DNA of 64,000 nucleotides from Scilla litardierei (GCA_030789695.1 CM061132.1:150544597-150608596), one strand, 5' to 3'. Shown: positions 34,630 to 46,075, numbered from the stretch's first letter. Notes: generated from the sequence alone by a model not told the origin. Program-made: numbers and translations.

Positions 34630-35316
34630 ATTGTAAGTAGCTAAGGGTGGAGAGCCGAATCGGCAAGTATCAAGGAGGACTCATGTGGTGTGTGTGTGAA
34701 TGAGGCCGTGGGCATGGAAATTCATCCCAAATATAACTCAATTGATCTCCCGGCTAAGAGAGCTCAATCGGAAAATACGACATTTCATCGAATGTGTGGG
34801 GTACAATAAGTAATGAATGAAACTCACATGAGTAATAATCAATTAAGCACATTAGCGAGGGTCCGCTAGGATTATCCTCTTCTTGGATTCCCCCTTAGGG
34901 TTCCAATAAACAAAGTTCTAGGGTTTCATACACAAATTAGCAATGAAATTGTGCTAGAGATGAAAACCACAACCCAACAACAACAAGCACAACACAATCA
35001 CACAAGATAGATTTCAGAAATTCATAATGAAAAGGAGAAGATTTTACTCAAATTCTATCATCCAATTACAATACAAAATCTAAATCAAATACACAATAGG
35101 TTGGAGAAATTTCACCCAAGTGTCACTCCAAGATGAAAATCCCCCTCTCCCAAGTGCTCCTCCAAGCTTCAAGCTTCCTCAAGCTCCTCCCATGGCCTCG
35201 AAGCTCTTCTTCCTCCTCCAAAATTTAGCAAAAATAAGAACTAGGGCTGAAAACCCCCCAAATTCGTAGTTTGCTTTCGTGTGCTTTTGTGTGCGTTTTC
35301 CGGCAGCGGCGCCAAT
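34630..35316 (-). repeat. Spacer made of a diverged, inverted Athila-family LTR piece plus primer site
   Basis: Read on the minus strand it parallels the LTRs in layout: a tcccggctaagagagctcaa stretch like the LTR's atccggctaaggaagcccaa, a similar caattaagcacat, and the CTCCAAGCTTCAAGC region. It diverges too much to be a recent copy. At its right end is the primer site of LTR4 (about 35298-35315). It lacks the U3 start. Confidence 0.6.
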
Positions 35317-36811
35317 TGGTTGACTCGGAAAACGCGCACGGGGCACGCCTTCCACTCCCAAGCGTAGGAGTGTCAATGCAATATAAAAATAACCGGTGAG
35401 TACCGGGTCAGATCACAGGGACAAGTCGTTCTACGTTCACAAAATTGATCGATAACGAAAAATAAAGTGTTTTACAACAATCTCAATTAACAGTGGAAAT
35501 GTCGGAAAAGTGTGGTGAAATGAAAAATCTAACCTAAGTGGCTAGGGTTAGAGAGCCAAAGGTGGAGTTTAGGATAGCTAGGAGAGAGAGCATGGGTTGT
35601 GGGATCATTAAAATTGGCGTTAATCAAGTCCTAATTACCACATATAACACAATCGGTCATCCGGCTAAGGAAGCCCAATCAGAATATTTAGCTTTAAAAA
35701 CACAACAATTTTGCAATCGGGATGGAAATATTATCAAGGCACTAACCAAATTAAGCACATGGATTTTTCTCAAATTTGCCCTCTCGGGACTTAGCCAATT
35801 AAATTTGTGCCCTAATAAGCATCCAACATTCACATTCAAAATTGGGCAAAGAGGGAAATTAGGGCTAAATTGACAACCAATCTCATTGAGCAACAACCCA
35901 AGCAATTCAATACTACATAATCATAGCAAACAATAGGGCAATTGCATTCAAAATAAACCCAAGTTTTATACAAAAATGAGATATCAAAATTACAATAGGA
36001 AAAAAGAGAGATTTCACCAAGAACTCTCCCAAATGAGCTTTCCCTCTTCCTATTTGCCTTCCTCCAAGCATCTCCAAGCTCCACCAAGCTTTCTCAAGCT
36101 TCCATGGCTTCCTCCCCTTCCAAAACTTCTCCAAGCCCTAAAAAAACACAAAAAACGCAGCTAAAAAAACTCCAAAAACCGAGAGGAACCCAAAAAAACG
36201 CAACATGCCCTTTTTTAAGGCATTGCGGGTCGGATCGGGTCGGATCCGACCCGCAGAACTGCCCCCAAACCCGCCCGCATCAGCGGGCGGGCCCCAAGCG
36301 CGCGCCTGCGCGTAATAGGAGCGGGGCCCGCTCGAATAAATCGAGCGGGCCGCCCGCTCGCGAGAGCGGGCCGCCCGCTCGCGAGAGCGGGCCAGCGGCC
36401 CGCAGAGCATTTAAAAAAAACTAATTTTTTTTTCATTACAGCTGCAGCGGTAACGCGGGCCGACCAGTGGGCCGGCCCGCATAAGTGGGCTTTTATATTT
36501 TTTTTTATTTTCTAAAAATCCAGAAACTCTTAGAAATTGCTTCTCATGCTTCCATAAATCACCAAAAATACCCAGAAATTTCCAAAAATTCTGGAAAAAT
36601 TCTAGAAAATCCAGAAAAATCCCAGGAATACCTGAAAAATACGAGAAGCAAAAATTAGCTCACAAAAATCACATTTTATGTATAAAATACGAATAGGCTT
36701 CAATAATACACAATATCACAAATACGCCCGTATTAAAGCCAAATTTAACATGATATACACATAAAATGCCCGAAAATGGGGAGGAAAACAAGCAATTTAT
36801 ATCCCGAATCA
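35317..36811 (-). repeat. Athila-like LTR4, inverted
   Basis: 1495 bp, opposite in orientation to LTR1-3 but nearly identical to them. Its U3 start is at 36811, directly at the outer target duplication. Confidence 0.9.
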
Positions 36812-36893
36812 CTTGGATGTCCCTTCCCTGGGGGCGGGGGTTGACTCGCTGACGAAATTCTTCAAATGGCCTCGGCTGACAAGCTTCCCTATA

Positions 36894-37598
36894 TCTATAT
36901 TACAATTGAGAGCTGTTTTTGAACTTTGTCCTATGTGGCAATGTCACATCAAGTTTTGGGGGGAAAATTTTTTGGGTTGGGGGAAAATTTGTTGGGAGAA
37001 TACAAAAGCTTTTCTTTTTTGAAATTGGCACCATCAGCATTTAATACTCTTCATTCAAAAATGACCAAAAAAAATGAGACCCAAAAAACACACACACAAA
37101 ATGAAACCCAAAAAATATGCAACTTAAATTACAAGTATGCAAAAGAGAACTTTATATCGGCTGAGCTTATTTCGGCTGACCCCAAAAAAATTGAAACCCA
37201 AAAAAAATACAGGGAATGTGCGTTCAAATAGGCGGGCTGAGTTTTTTGGGCGTCAAGCAGAGGTCTAACCAACCTATACGCGCCGAAGGCGCCCGCGCCG
37301 AAGGCGCCCGCGCCGAAGGCGGCGCCCGCCCGCGCCGAAGGCGCCCGCGCCGAAGGCGCCCGCGCCGAAGGCGCCCGCGCCGAAGGCGCCCGCTAAATTT
37401 TTATACGCTAATTTGTTGTTCTGCGCCGAAGGAGCACCGAATTTATTGTTTCTTGCCGAAGGCGGTCGTGCCTCTAAATTTTTTTACGCTAATTTGTTGT
37501 TCTTTTAAATTTTGGCTATAGAAATATTTTTTGGGGGACAAAGTTTTCGCGGAAAAAAATCTTAAATGCACCGTGCCCACGGGCACGGGTTATGACTA
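36894..37598 (+). mobile_element. Helitron copy 1 (non-autonomous)
   Basis: Begins TCTATATTAC after an A, and ends with the perfect hairpin CCGTGCCC-AC-GGGCACGG (37571-37588) followed by ttatgaCTA, a Helitron-like tail. The host gag is interrupted between A (36893) and T (38544) with no duplication, as Helitrons insert. It contains a GC-rich minisatellite and no transposase ORF. Confidence 0.7.
37280..37394. repeat. 15-bp GC-rich minisatellite cgccgaaggcgcccg
   Basis: About eight near-perfect copies inside Helitron copy 1. A shortened remnant is at 37955-37980 in copy 2. It explains the Arg/Pro-rich ORFs seen here. Confidence 0.9.
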
Positions 37599-38543
37599 TC
37601 TATATTACAAAATGGGAATGTTTTTGAATCTTTGTCCCATGTGGCAATGTCACATCGCCACATGGGACAACCTTCTTAAACCCAAAACCCAAAAAACACA
37701 AAACTCCACCCAACCCCCCAAAAACACACTCAAACCCAAACACCCAAAATCACACCTCCAAGCAAAAAAACCAAAAACCCCAAGATACTACACACACTCA
37801 AACCCATCATTCTCATTTTCACCCGTTTTTGCACTCATCGAAACACCTGCCCAAAAAAATTGAAACCCAAAAAAAAACAAAGGGAATGTGCATTCAAAGA
37901 AGCGGGCTGAGCTTTTTGGGCATCCGTTTCAATTAATCCCTCAAGCAGAGATCCGAAGGCGCCCGCGGCGAAGGCGCCCGCTAAATGTTTATACGCTAAT
38001 TCGTTGTTCTGCGCCGAAGGCACCCGCACGAATTTATTGTTCCTCGCCGAAGGCAGCGTGCCTCTAAATTTTTTTACGCTAATTTGTTGTTCTTTTAAAT
38101 TTTGGCTGTAGAAATATTTTTTTTGGAACAAAGATTTTGCGGGGAAAAATCTTGAATCGCCACATGGGACACCCTTCTTAAACCCAAAACTCAAAAAACA
38201 CAAAACTCCACCCAACCCCAAAAACACACCCAAACCCAAACACCCAAAATCACACCCCCAAGCAAAAAAAAAACCAAAAACCCCCAAGACACTACACACA
38301 CTTAAACACACTATTCTCATTTTCACCCGTTTTGCACTGATCGAAACACCCGTGTGGGTCCCGCATCCTTACTGGGTGTGGTTGGTTTTTGGGGGTCCGT
38401 GCATTCGCTCTCCTTTTATCATCCAACGTTGCTGACATGCACATACACGCTTTTCGCTCCTTCCCGGTTCCGCGCGTGCATTGCGGCCATGTTCGTTGGT
38501 GGTTATTTTTGCTCCGTGCACTTGGTGCATGGGCAATTTCTAG
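37599..38543 (+). mobile_element. Helitron copy 2, head-to-tail with copy 1, with a different tail
   Basis: Begins TCTATATTAC like copy 1 and shares blocks with it (37394-37560 with 37981-38150). It ends CTAG (38540-38543) before host T, with the hairpin CGTGCAC-TTG-GTGCATG (38515-38531) 8 bases upstream. The 200 bp before this tail (from about 38345) has no match in copy 1. An A/C-rich block occurs twice inside it (37660-37850 and 38158-38345). Confidence 0.7.
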
Positions 38544-40083
38544 TCCTTCTTTAAATGCCAGCAGTCGTCAGTGTCATGGCCATTGTCTTTGTAATATTTG
38601 AAATATTTCTCCTCGTCCTTTCCGTCTCTCTTCATCCTCGGAGGCGGTCTGCTAAAGCATCCTTCCTTTTGGGCATGCGCGAGGACGACGTCAGGGGCGG
38701 TGTTCAGCTTGGGGGTCGTGGCTCCTCCCTGCGCAGCTTCCATTTGGCCCTCTTCTCCTGCCGTTGCTCGTCAGGGCCGCAGCGCTCACTCTTGTCGCGC
38801 TTGGATCCCCTCCTGGCCCCGCGGGGTGACTTCCGTCCTCTGCGGCCAGTGCCTCTTCCGTCAGCATGTAGCACTCCGCCCGGGCTATGACCTCGACGAG
38901 GTCTTTTAGTGGGTCATTGTGTAATGGCTTTTTCAGGCCCCTATGCCGGAGCCCTTTCTTCAGGGCCGTTTTTACGACCAGCTCGGGACAGCTCTCCACA
39001 TTTAGTCGCTCCGCGTTGAAGGGATGCATGTAGTGCCTCAGGTTTTCTCTGGGACCCTGCACCACGTTGAACAGGAGTTCTGAGTCTGGTTTTACCTGAC
39101 GTCTAGCCATGAATTATTTGCAGAACTGCTGGGAGAGGTCCTCAAAGCTGTCGATGGATCGGTTCGGGAGGCTGTGGTACTAACTCCGGGCTGATCTCCG
39201 GAGGGTGGAGTAGAAGCCTCTGTAGAGTAGGGTATTGTCGACTCGTTGGAACGCCATGACTCCCTCATTGTCCATCACGTGGTCTTCTAGGTCGCCTGTG
39301 CCGTTATACTTCTCTAAAGTCGGTACCTTGAATCTCGAGGGCACCCGTGCCTCAGTTATCCTTCGGGACAATGGACATCAGTCGCCTCTTGTGCTAACGC
39401 AGTGGTTGAACGGTCGTGGTGAGCGAGCGGGGTCTCACCGGGGGCTCCCCCGGGTCCCCGCTGAGCTGGGGACAGGAGTCGATCGGTGGGCGTTCCTCTT
39501 CTCTCTCCGGTATTCTCGTTTATCCAGCCTTACCCGACGGGGACTTTCGCTCCGTTGGGGTCGATCCTCCGAGGCTCGGCGATCGGTCGGTCGCTGATTT
39601 ATTGAGCCTGGTCGTCGAGACGAGGCGGTAACCGATTCGCCTTCAGCTTGCTCGGGGCCCATCCCGTTCCCCTCGTGAGGCGAGGTGGGAGTGGGGGATC
39701 GCACTGGGACGAAGCCCGGCATGGTAAACTGCTGTTCCGGGTTAGTTGCTCTATCCCTGTGGTCGGTGACCATGGCGGATCGTAAAGGCTAGCTGTTCCC
39801 TCCCTGCTAGTGGGCCTCCTCCGTCCCATCCCTCTGGGTGGACGGGTTGTCGACGAGTTGTTGAATCGTGGCAACTAACGTCTGGAGGTGGGCGGTGGTC
39901 TCCTGAGCAAAGAGACGGAGCTGCTCTTGGGTTACCGATCGGGAGTCACATGTCCCCTCGATGGTGTGGCTGCCTTGGTTCTCGGGGGGGGGGAAGTAAT
40001 CACCCTCCTCAAGGATGGGGGGCATGCGCCCCGAGCCGTTGCAGACTGGTTCCATTCCGGTGGTTTGATATGGGTTTGTTCGG

Positions 40084-40101
40084 TTCCCACGGACGGCACC
40101 A
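40084..40101 (-). other. Primer binding site of Tat-A
   Basis: The minus strand reads TGGTGCCGTCCGTGGGAA just inside the 5' LTR. This resembles the TTGGCACCGTCTGTGGGAA-type sites of Tat-lineage elements, and Tat-B and Tat-C have similar ones. Confidence 0.75.
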
Positions 40102-40103
40102 GA

Positions 40104-41066
40104 TGTTTACAGGTGGTTTCTCTGCACAGGATCGTTGAACGACGGTTTGACGGTCAACGTGGTCAAGAGGTCGATTGGATCCCTTGGTCACGCCAAGCTC
40201 GCGTGTTCCCGGCATGGGATGCACGATGAGTCGAGGTCGAGCGGGCACTTCGTGTGGAGTGTCGGTCCTCGGTTAGTGGGGTGCAGAGGGGAAACCTCAG
40301 CGCCTAGTTGAGCATTCGATCTTGGTCGATCAAGTGCCGAGGGGTAGCCTCGGCGCCCTGATTATCACTTGACTTCGGTCGACGGCAATGCTCGCCAGCG
40401 GCGAGCGGACTCGTTGTCGTTCGGATCTTGTCTCGAAGGGCTCCGCACCGAGGGGTTGCCTCAGCATCCCGAATCCTCTTCTTCCTGAACAGATGAAGCG
40501 ACTCGTCAGGAGGGCCGGACCCTGGTTCCGGCCAAGTCCCCTCCGATGCCTAAGTCAGAACGAATCTGAAGGATGCTCGTCGGGATCGGTACGGCTCGTA
40601 ATGAGGCCGGCACACGAATCCTCGGACCGAGCTATGTGAGGGAAGATAATGGTGGAAGTAAGGTCGTTTGGTGGAATACCTTGGTTTTACGGTACCTGGG
40701 ATTCGATCCTCTTCTCGGTTGCCTCTGTAGTCCCTTTATAGGGTTTGGCCCACTATCGCCCCAGATCCACGTCCCCTGACTGCTCCCCACTCGCGCCCCC
40801 ATGATCCACTTCCATAAAGGCGCCTGTGTGCGTCGTTGGGGGGAGGATTAATGGGCTCCTTAATGGTTATTAAGGTGTCACGCTTTTAGGGGAACGGTTA
40901 TCTCCTGCGAGCACGAGCTAATCGTGCACGTGCCGGGTCACGGATGGTCTGACATCGAGTCCCTTCGTGGGCCCCGTTGGATGGGCCAAATCTCATTCGT
41001 GGGCCTCCCGCCCTTGGTTTGGGCTTTGGCATTCTGCTCTGGTGCCTTTCCAAAATAGTCGTATCA
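40104..41066 (-). repeat. Tat-A 5' LTR
   Basis: 963 bp, partner of 19346-20311, with many scattered substitutions, so this element is older than the Sirevirus or element D. The TATA box is at 40733-40741 (minus strand). Confidence 0.9.
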
Positions 41067-41071
41067 AAAAC

Positions 41072-41972
41072 CATAGCAAGGTAGCCAGCAAAATCATCCG
41101 ACCTCGCAAGCTTCAAAAACTGTTTCAATCTTGCCAGAAATTCATCGGAATCCGACCGGAGAAATCAATTCTCTCCTTCCCACCACCCACAACTACCCCT
41201 GCCTGCTTTCGCAAACTCGAGCAAGGTTTCCAGCAAAATCATCCGACCTTGCAAGCTTCAACAACAGCTTCAATCTCACTGGAACTTCATCAGAATCCAA
41301 CTGGAGAAATTGATTCTCTCCCCTCCCGCCCCCTCTTTCACCATGCCCTCACACCCCCTCACTACCCCCTCTCATCTTTTCCAGCAGTGAAATGTTTCGA
41401 GCTCCTCAATGATTTGGCGTGGTGTGACCTGGGTCAGACTAAGATTTGTAGAGATCACTACTATGGACTTGTATGATGCCTTCAATTTCACATTTGTAGA
41501 CTGCCAAGATGAGATTGACTATAGTTCCAGTAGTGATAATAATGGGCAAGCCCTACCCAAAGCCCGTTTGGGCTCCCAATTGGGCACGCCCTCCACAAAT
41601 CCTACATTAAATTGTATTTAAGTAAGATGGTTACCATCTTACTTAATTACACTTTAATGAATGATTTATGGAGGGCGTGCCCAATTGGGAGCCCAAACGG
41701 GCTTTGGGCATGGCCATTATCATCCCTAAGTTTCAGTGTAATCATCAATGTTCTAATTAGTAGAGTTATAGTAGACCATTTTGGTATCAGCCATAGATTG
41801 GTCTGCCTTGATCAGAGCTGTTTGTATAACTTGTTTTGGCTTCAGCCATAAGTAGTATTTTTTCTTCTGAGGACCAGATAGAATATGATATCATCTCCAT
41901 ATTAAATCCTTGAAATGTTCATAATGGTTAGATTTCAGGGTGCACGCTCAGCTAACATCATGTTGTTATTGA
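41072..41972. other. Unannotated DNA right of Tat-A
   Basis: This continues the DNA that flanks 19341 on the left. It has a diverged direct duplication of about 100 bp (41076-41178 and 41221-41322, offset 145) and the MITE at 41551-41717. ORFs of 60-169 codons have no features I recognise. It could be gene-derived or an old element. Confidence 0.5.
41551..41717. mobile_element. Fold-back MITE, nearly perfect inverted repeat
   Basis: The two arms (41551-41632 and 41634-41717) pair along almost their entire length around a centre at aagtaagatggttaccatc. Outer parts read gggcaagccc and gggcatggcc, and the arms share agcccgtttgggctcccaat. There is no ORF. A target duplication and superfamily could not be fixed. 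Confidence 0.8.
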
Positions 41973-42298
41973 TGTTGTTACGACCTGTAGGCCGGCCCAT
42001 GAAATTAAGGCCCGTGTGCACTGAGGGCCCAAGCAAACACCTCACCGACCCTCCTGACGGGACACTAGCCGAGCTGAAGATCGCTTTGCCGAGAACAAGC
42101 TTGCCTACCCTCCAACAAGAAGCTTTGTCCAGAGGAGCCGAGCTTAATCGTCGAGCTATGGCCCGCCCTTGAGGGCAACCAGACATAAATATCTCTGACA
42201 GGGTGACGTAGGCTCACCTCCTCTCCATTAATGCCAGAGGTTAAGGGCAAGAACTGATGGCCGCCACTCGCGTCTCATTAATGCACCTGACACCATCT

Positions 42299-42303
42299 GA
42301 CAC
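42299..42303. repeat. Target-site duplication gacac of Tat-B (second copy 50892-50896)
   Basis: Flanks TG at 42304 and CA at 50891, inside the Tat-C LTR. Confidence 0.9.
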
Positions 42304-42619
42304 TGTTGCAGGGTAGAACTCGCGTACAATGAATTTGTATTATGGGAAACCAAGGGCACGGTGGTTATGATAATGATGAGGGTTAGGGTAGGCAATTTAA
42401 TAGGTGGTTAGTGGGATGATGAGGCTAAGCCTGTTGTGGAGGCTGACCACGGTGTCAAATCCGGAAGGATGCGGTAGAAGGGCCAAACTTTCTGGGGCAG
42501 GGGCGAGCATGACCGATGGTGACGAGCTAACCTGCGCAAGGAGCAACTCGTCAAAAAGGCCAGGCTGGGGTCCAACCCTTAGCCTCTCCGATGCCTAAGT
42601 CAGTAATAAGACTTAAAGC
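42304..42619 (-). repeat. Truncated 3' LTR of Tat-B (U5 end only)
   Basis: Matches 49610-49929 with scattered differences, then switches to integrase sequence at 42620. Confidence 0.9.
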
Positions 42620-45600
42620 GGGGGGCCCAAGATGCATTTGTTCGCTGCCCCCGACATCCCATTGCACTGCGGGTGGGCAACGGATGCAAAATGAAGCTTG
42701 ATCCCCCAGCCCGAACAGAAGTCATGGAAGCCTTCGCAGTCGAATTGTATCCCATTGTCCGTTATTATAGAGTGAGGTATCCTGAAGTGGCATATCACAG
42801 ACTGCCAGATAAAGCCCTTCATATCCGTCCACGTGATGCGTGCCAAAGGTTCAGCCTCGATCCATTTAGTGAAGTAGTCCACAATGACGACTAGGTACTT
42901 CCTTCCGCCGGAGGCCTTTGGGAAGGGTCCGAGGATGTCAAGCCCCCACTTGGTGAACGGGATCGAGCTTACGATAGGCACCAAGTTGGCTGGAGGTGCG
43001 ACCGTGTGTCTACCAAACTTCTAGCACGCCTCGCATCTTTTGACGTATTGGGCTGTGTCATGGATCATAGTCGGCCAATAGTACCCCTGGCGCACTATCT
43101 TGTGGGCGATAGTGCGCCCGCCGTGGTGGTTCCTGCAGAAGCCCTCATGCACTTCACGGATGACTTGTTCAGCTTGCTCTGACCCCAGACACTTCAGGTA
43201 GGGCAAGACGTCGAAGCTGGCGTGGCGCCGGCGGTACAACACTCCGTCGAAGCATATGAACGATAAGGCTCGCCTATCTATCTTCTTGGCCTGCAACCGC
43301 TCCTCTGGAAGAGCCCCCGTATCCAAGTACCTTACTATTGGGGTCATCCACGTCGTCGTCTGGGCAACACACATTAGTTCTTCTTCTTCAATGGTGGGTG
43401 TCAGCAGGCTTTCGACGTAGATGGCCTTTCCGATCTCGGCCGCAGAGGAGGAGGCCAACTTTGACAGGGCATCCACCCAGAGGTTGTGGGAGCGAGGCAA
43501 GTGCTGGACCTCCGCTCTCTTGAATTTTCGGAGTTCATCCTGGATGCGCTTGAGGTAGCGTTTCATCATCTCTTCTCGGGCCCCAAAGCTCACTTGGACC
43601 TGTTGGACAACGAGCCACGAGTCACTATGCAGCAGCACGTTCGTCCCCCCCATCGCTTTGCAAAGCTTCAACCAGTTGACTGCCACTTCATACTCCGCGA
43701 AGTTGTTGGTTGCCGGGAAGTTGAAATGCAGGGCGTACTCCAGTAGGCATCCGTCGGGGGTTTGGATGACGATACCTGCCCCCGTCCTGGATCCTGTCAC
43801 CAAGCCGTCGACGTGAATGGTCCATAATCTACCTGCCTCTTCCTGGGCGGGCTCTGAGGGTCCAGCCACCCCCATTGCATGCGGCGATGCGGCTGATGGC
43901 AGTGCGTCCGACAGGTTCTCCGGTGGGTCTTCAATAGTGCATTACACCACGAAGTCTTACAGGGCCTGGCCCTTGATCGTTGTCCGGGCCTTGTAGGTGA
44001 GCTCGACGCTCCAATTCAGCATTCTGCCTGACCGCTCCAACCTCTTCAGATTCTTCTCGAGGGGCAAATTGGTGTGGACCACGATGGGGAGGACCTGGAA
44101 GTAAGGTCGGAGCTTCCTCGTCGTTATGACCAGGCAGTAGGCAACCTTCTCGATGGGGTTGTACCGAGTCTCCACCTCCCGAAGGATCCGGCTCGCCTAA
44201 TAGACCGGCCGATGCACGCCCTGCTCCTCTTTGATTAAGACCGAGCTGACGGCCTCTTCGCTGGTGGCGAGGTACAGCCCCAGTTGCTCTCCTTCCTCGG
44301 GCTTGGCAAGCAGCGGAGGGCTTTGTAAGTAAGCCCTCAGTTCTGTGAACGCTTGTGCGTAGGCTTCATCCCACTGGATCACTTTTCTATTGATCTTGGG
44401 CGCACCAAGGGCAGTTCGCATGACCCTGAAAAACGGGAGCGATCTTTCCGCTGACTTCGACAGGAATCTTCCCAACACCGTGATCCTGCCGTTCAGCCGC
44501 TGCAAGTCTCGGATGGTCTGAGGCTCCGCCATGTTGACGAGGGCCGATACCTTGTCAGGGTTTGCCTCGATTCCCCGCTTCGTTATCATGAAGCCCAGGA
44601 ATTTCCCCGACTGCACTCCGAAGACTCACTTCGCCGGGTTAAGCCTCTGGTTAAACTGGCGCACCTTCTGGAATGTCTCCTACAGATCGGCGAGGTGATC
44701 CGGGGCTTTTTTGATCTTCACCAGCATGTCATCGATGTATACCTCCGGGTTCTGCCCGACCTGCGAGCTGAATATCTTGTCTACCATCCGCTGGTAGGTC
44801 GCCCTGGCGTTCTTCAATCCGAAAGGCATCTTCATGTAACAGAAGGTGCCCCGATCGGTGATGAAGGACGTTTTCTCCTCATCCTCCTTTACCATCGGGA
44901 TCTGGTTGTAGCTAGAGAAGGCATCCATGAAGCTCAATAACTCGTAACCGGACGCCTGGTCGACTAAGTGGTCAATCCTTGGGAGTGGGAAGTTGTCCTT
45001 CGGACAGCCTTGTTGAGGTCTGTGAAGTCGATGCACATGCGCCACTTCCCATTGGGCTTCTTCACCAAGACGACGTTGGCAAGCCAATCCGGGTAGTCCA
45101 CAGGCTTGACAAACTCGGCTTGGAGGATCCGCTCCACTTCCTCGTCGGTGGCCCTCATCTTCTCTCCCCCGGCGATCCTCTTCTTCTGCCGGACCGGTCG
45201 GGACTCCGGGTCCACATACAGCTTGTGGGAGATTATCTCTGGGTCGACCCCCGGCATGTCCGATGGTGACCAGGCGAATATGTTCACGTTCTCTCGGAGG
45301 AGGTTGATGAGGTCCTCCCTCAGAGACCGGCAGTTTTGTGCCGATAGAGACGGTCCTGCCCTCCTCCATGGCCACGGGCACCTCCTCGACCTCTTCAGCA
45401 GGAGTTGGTCGTTGGTCGCAAAAGTCTTCCCTTTAATCAAGGAGGTCGATCGACAAGGCCTGCTCTGGATCCTTGTGCTTGGTCGACCCCACGTAGTAGC
45501 TCCGGGATAGCTTCTGGCTCCCCCGCACCAGCCCCACCCCTCGTGAAGTTTGGAATTTAACCATCTGGTGGAGCAGGCTGGGGAGTGCTTCAATGGCCGT

Positions 45601-45955
45601 CATGTATGGCCGCCCTATGATCCCGTTGTACGCCGACGCAATGTTGACGACAACGAATTGTGTCATGTGGGTGACGACCCTCGTTTCCTCTCCCAGTGAC
45701 ACCAACAAGGTGATCACCCCCACAATGGGAACTGAATGGCCAATGAAGCCGACGATGGGCCCCGTGCAAGGCCTCAGGTCTGCCTGCTTCAACCCCATCT
45801 TCTCCACCGTTGACATAAACAAAATGTCGCAGGAGCTTCCCGTGTCGATCAGAAGGCGGCTGATGATGGCCATCCCGATCTGAGCCTTGATGACGATGGC
45901 GTCGTCATGTGGCAGCTCGACTCCTTCCAGGTCTTCATCGGTGAAAGTAATGGGG
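42620..45955 (-). pseudogene. Tat-B pol: protease, RT, RNase H, archaeal-type RNase H, integrase (truncated)
   Basis: Protease LLIDTGSSCDILF (about 45815-45860). RT begins near 45250 with KRIAGGEKM and has FVKPVDYPDWLANVVLVKK, MPFGLKNARATYQRMVDKI and VYIDDMLVK (about 44720). An RNase H follows (about 44620-43960), then the second RNase H with WTIHVDGL and NNFAEYEV (43875-43450). The integrase zinc region has the His-His-Cys-Cys layout ending KRCEAC (about 43025), and the core has LDILGPFP and ITDNGIQF. The third catalytic residue is lost: Gly stands where Glu is expected, in NGMSGAANK. A frame change lies near 44990. In-frame stops lie near 44681, 44630, 44198, 43958, 43943 and 43022, several explained by CAG to TAG. 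Confidence 0.9.
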
Positions 45956-46075
45956 GGTCAAGCCACCCTTCTCTGTTTCGCCTCACCACCGAGGCCCGCA
46001 GCCATCACCTGCCGGTCGTACGCCTTTTTGCCTGACGACGACGCTCCCCTGAGGACGGTCCTCTGCATATCACGT

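Larger units (their letters stand above)
25946..36811. mobile_element. Athila-like gag-only retrotransposon composite: three forward LTRs and one inverted LTR
   Basis: In order: LTR1 (+) 25946-27428, a deleted internal region to 28619, LTR2 (+) 28620-30122, an internal region with gag to 33118, LTR3 (+) 33119-34629, a 687-bp spacer, and LTR4 (-) 35317-36811. The LTRs are nearly identical. The primer site TTGGCGCCGCTGCCGGGGA and the TTGAGGACAATG...TTAAGTTGGGGGAG stretch after the gag stop are typical of Athila elements. No pol is present. Both outer ends are U3 starts (tgattcggg and its inverse), which normal integration does not produce. Confidence 0.85.
25881..40055 (-). pseudogene. Tat-A gag, interrupted by the Athila-like composite and two Helitrons
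   Basis: Starts at 40055 (MEPVCNGSGRMPPILEEGD) and ends at 25881 (TGA). The capsid region (about 39370-38830) shows VPTLEKYNGTGDLEDHV and LRHYMHPFNAERLNVESC. The zinc knuckle is CCHC-like, in KYYKDNGHDTDDCWHLKK (about 38545-38610). The frame breaks at the Helitron (38543-36894), resumes with a GHLKNFV segment (36817-36893), breaks again at the Athila-like composite (36811-25946) and finishes at 25881-25945. Several stops and frame changes (about 39800, 39430, 39180, 39117, 38750) show decay. The coding signal on both sides of each insert fixes those insertion sites exactly. Confidence 0.85.
19346..41066 (-). mobile_element. Tat-A: pol-less Ty3/Gypsy Tat-lineage element with antisense ORF, enlarged by nested insertions
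   Basis: LTRs at 19346-20311 and 40104-41066 share their whole length and are flanked by aaaac. In element order it has a primer site at 40084-40101, gag (40055 to 25881), tandem repeats (24980-25715), an antisense ORF (20706-24577, plus strand), a polypurine tract and the 3' LTR. No protease, RT, RNase H or integrase remains: gag ends and the tandem repeats follow. Without the inserts (solo LTR, Athila-like composite, Helitrons) it would be about 7.5 kb. The antisense ORF is a known feature of Tat-lineage elements. It would need enzymes from a relative to move. Confidence 0.88.

Noticed and set aside
37216..37521. Arg/Pro/Ala-Glu-Gly repeat ORF
   Set aside because: Translation of a 15-bp GC-rich minisatellite inside a Helitron; no start context or homology.
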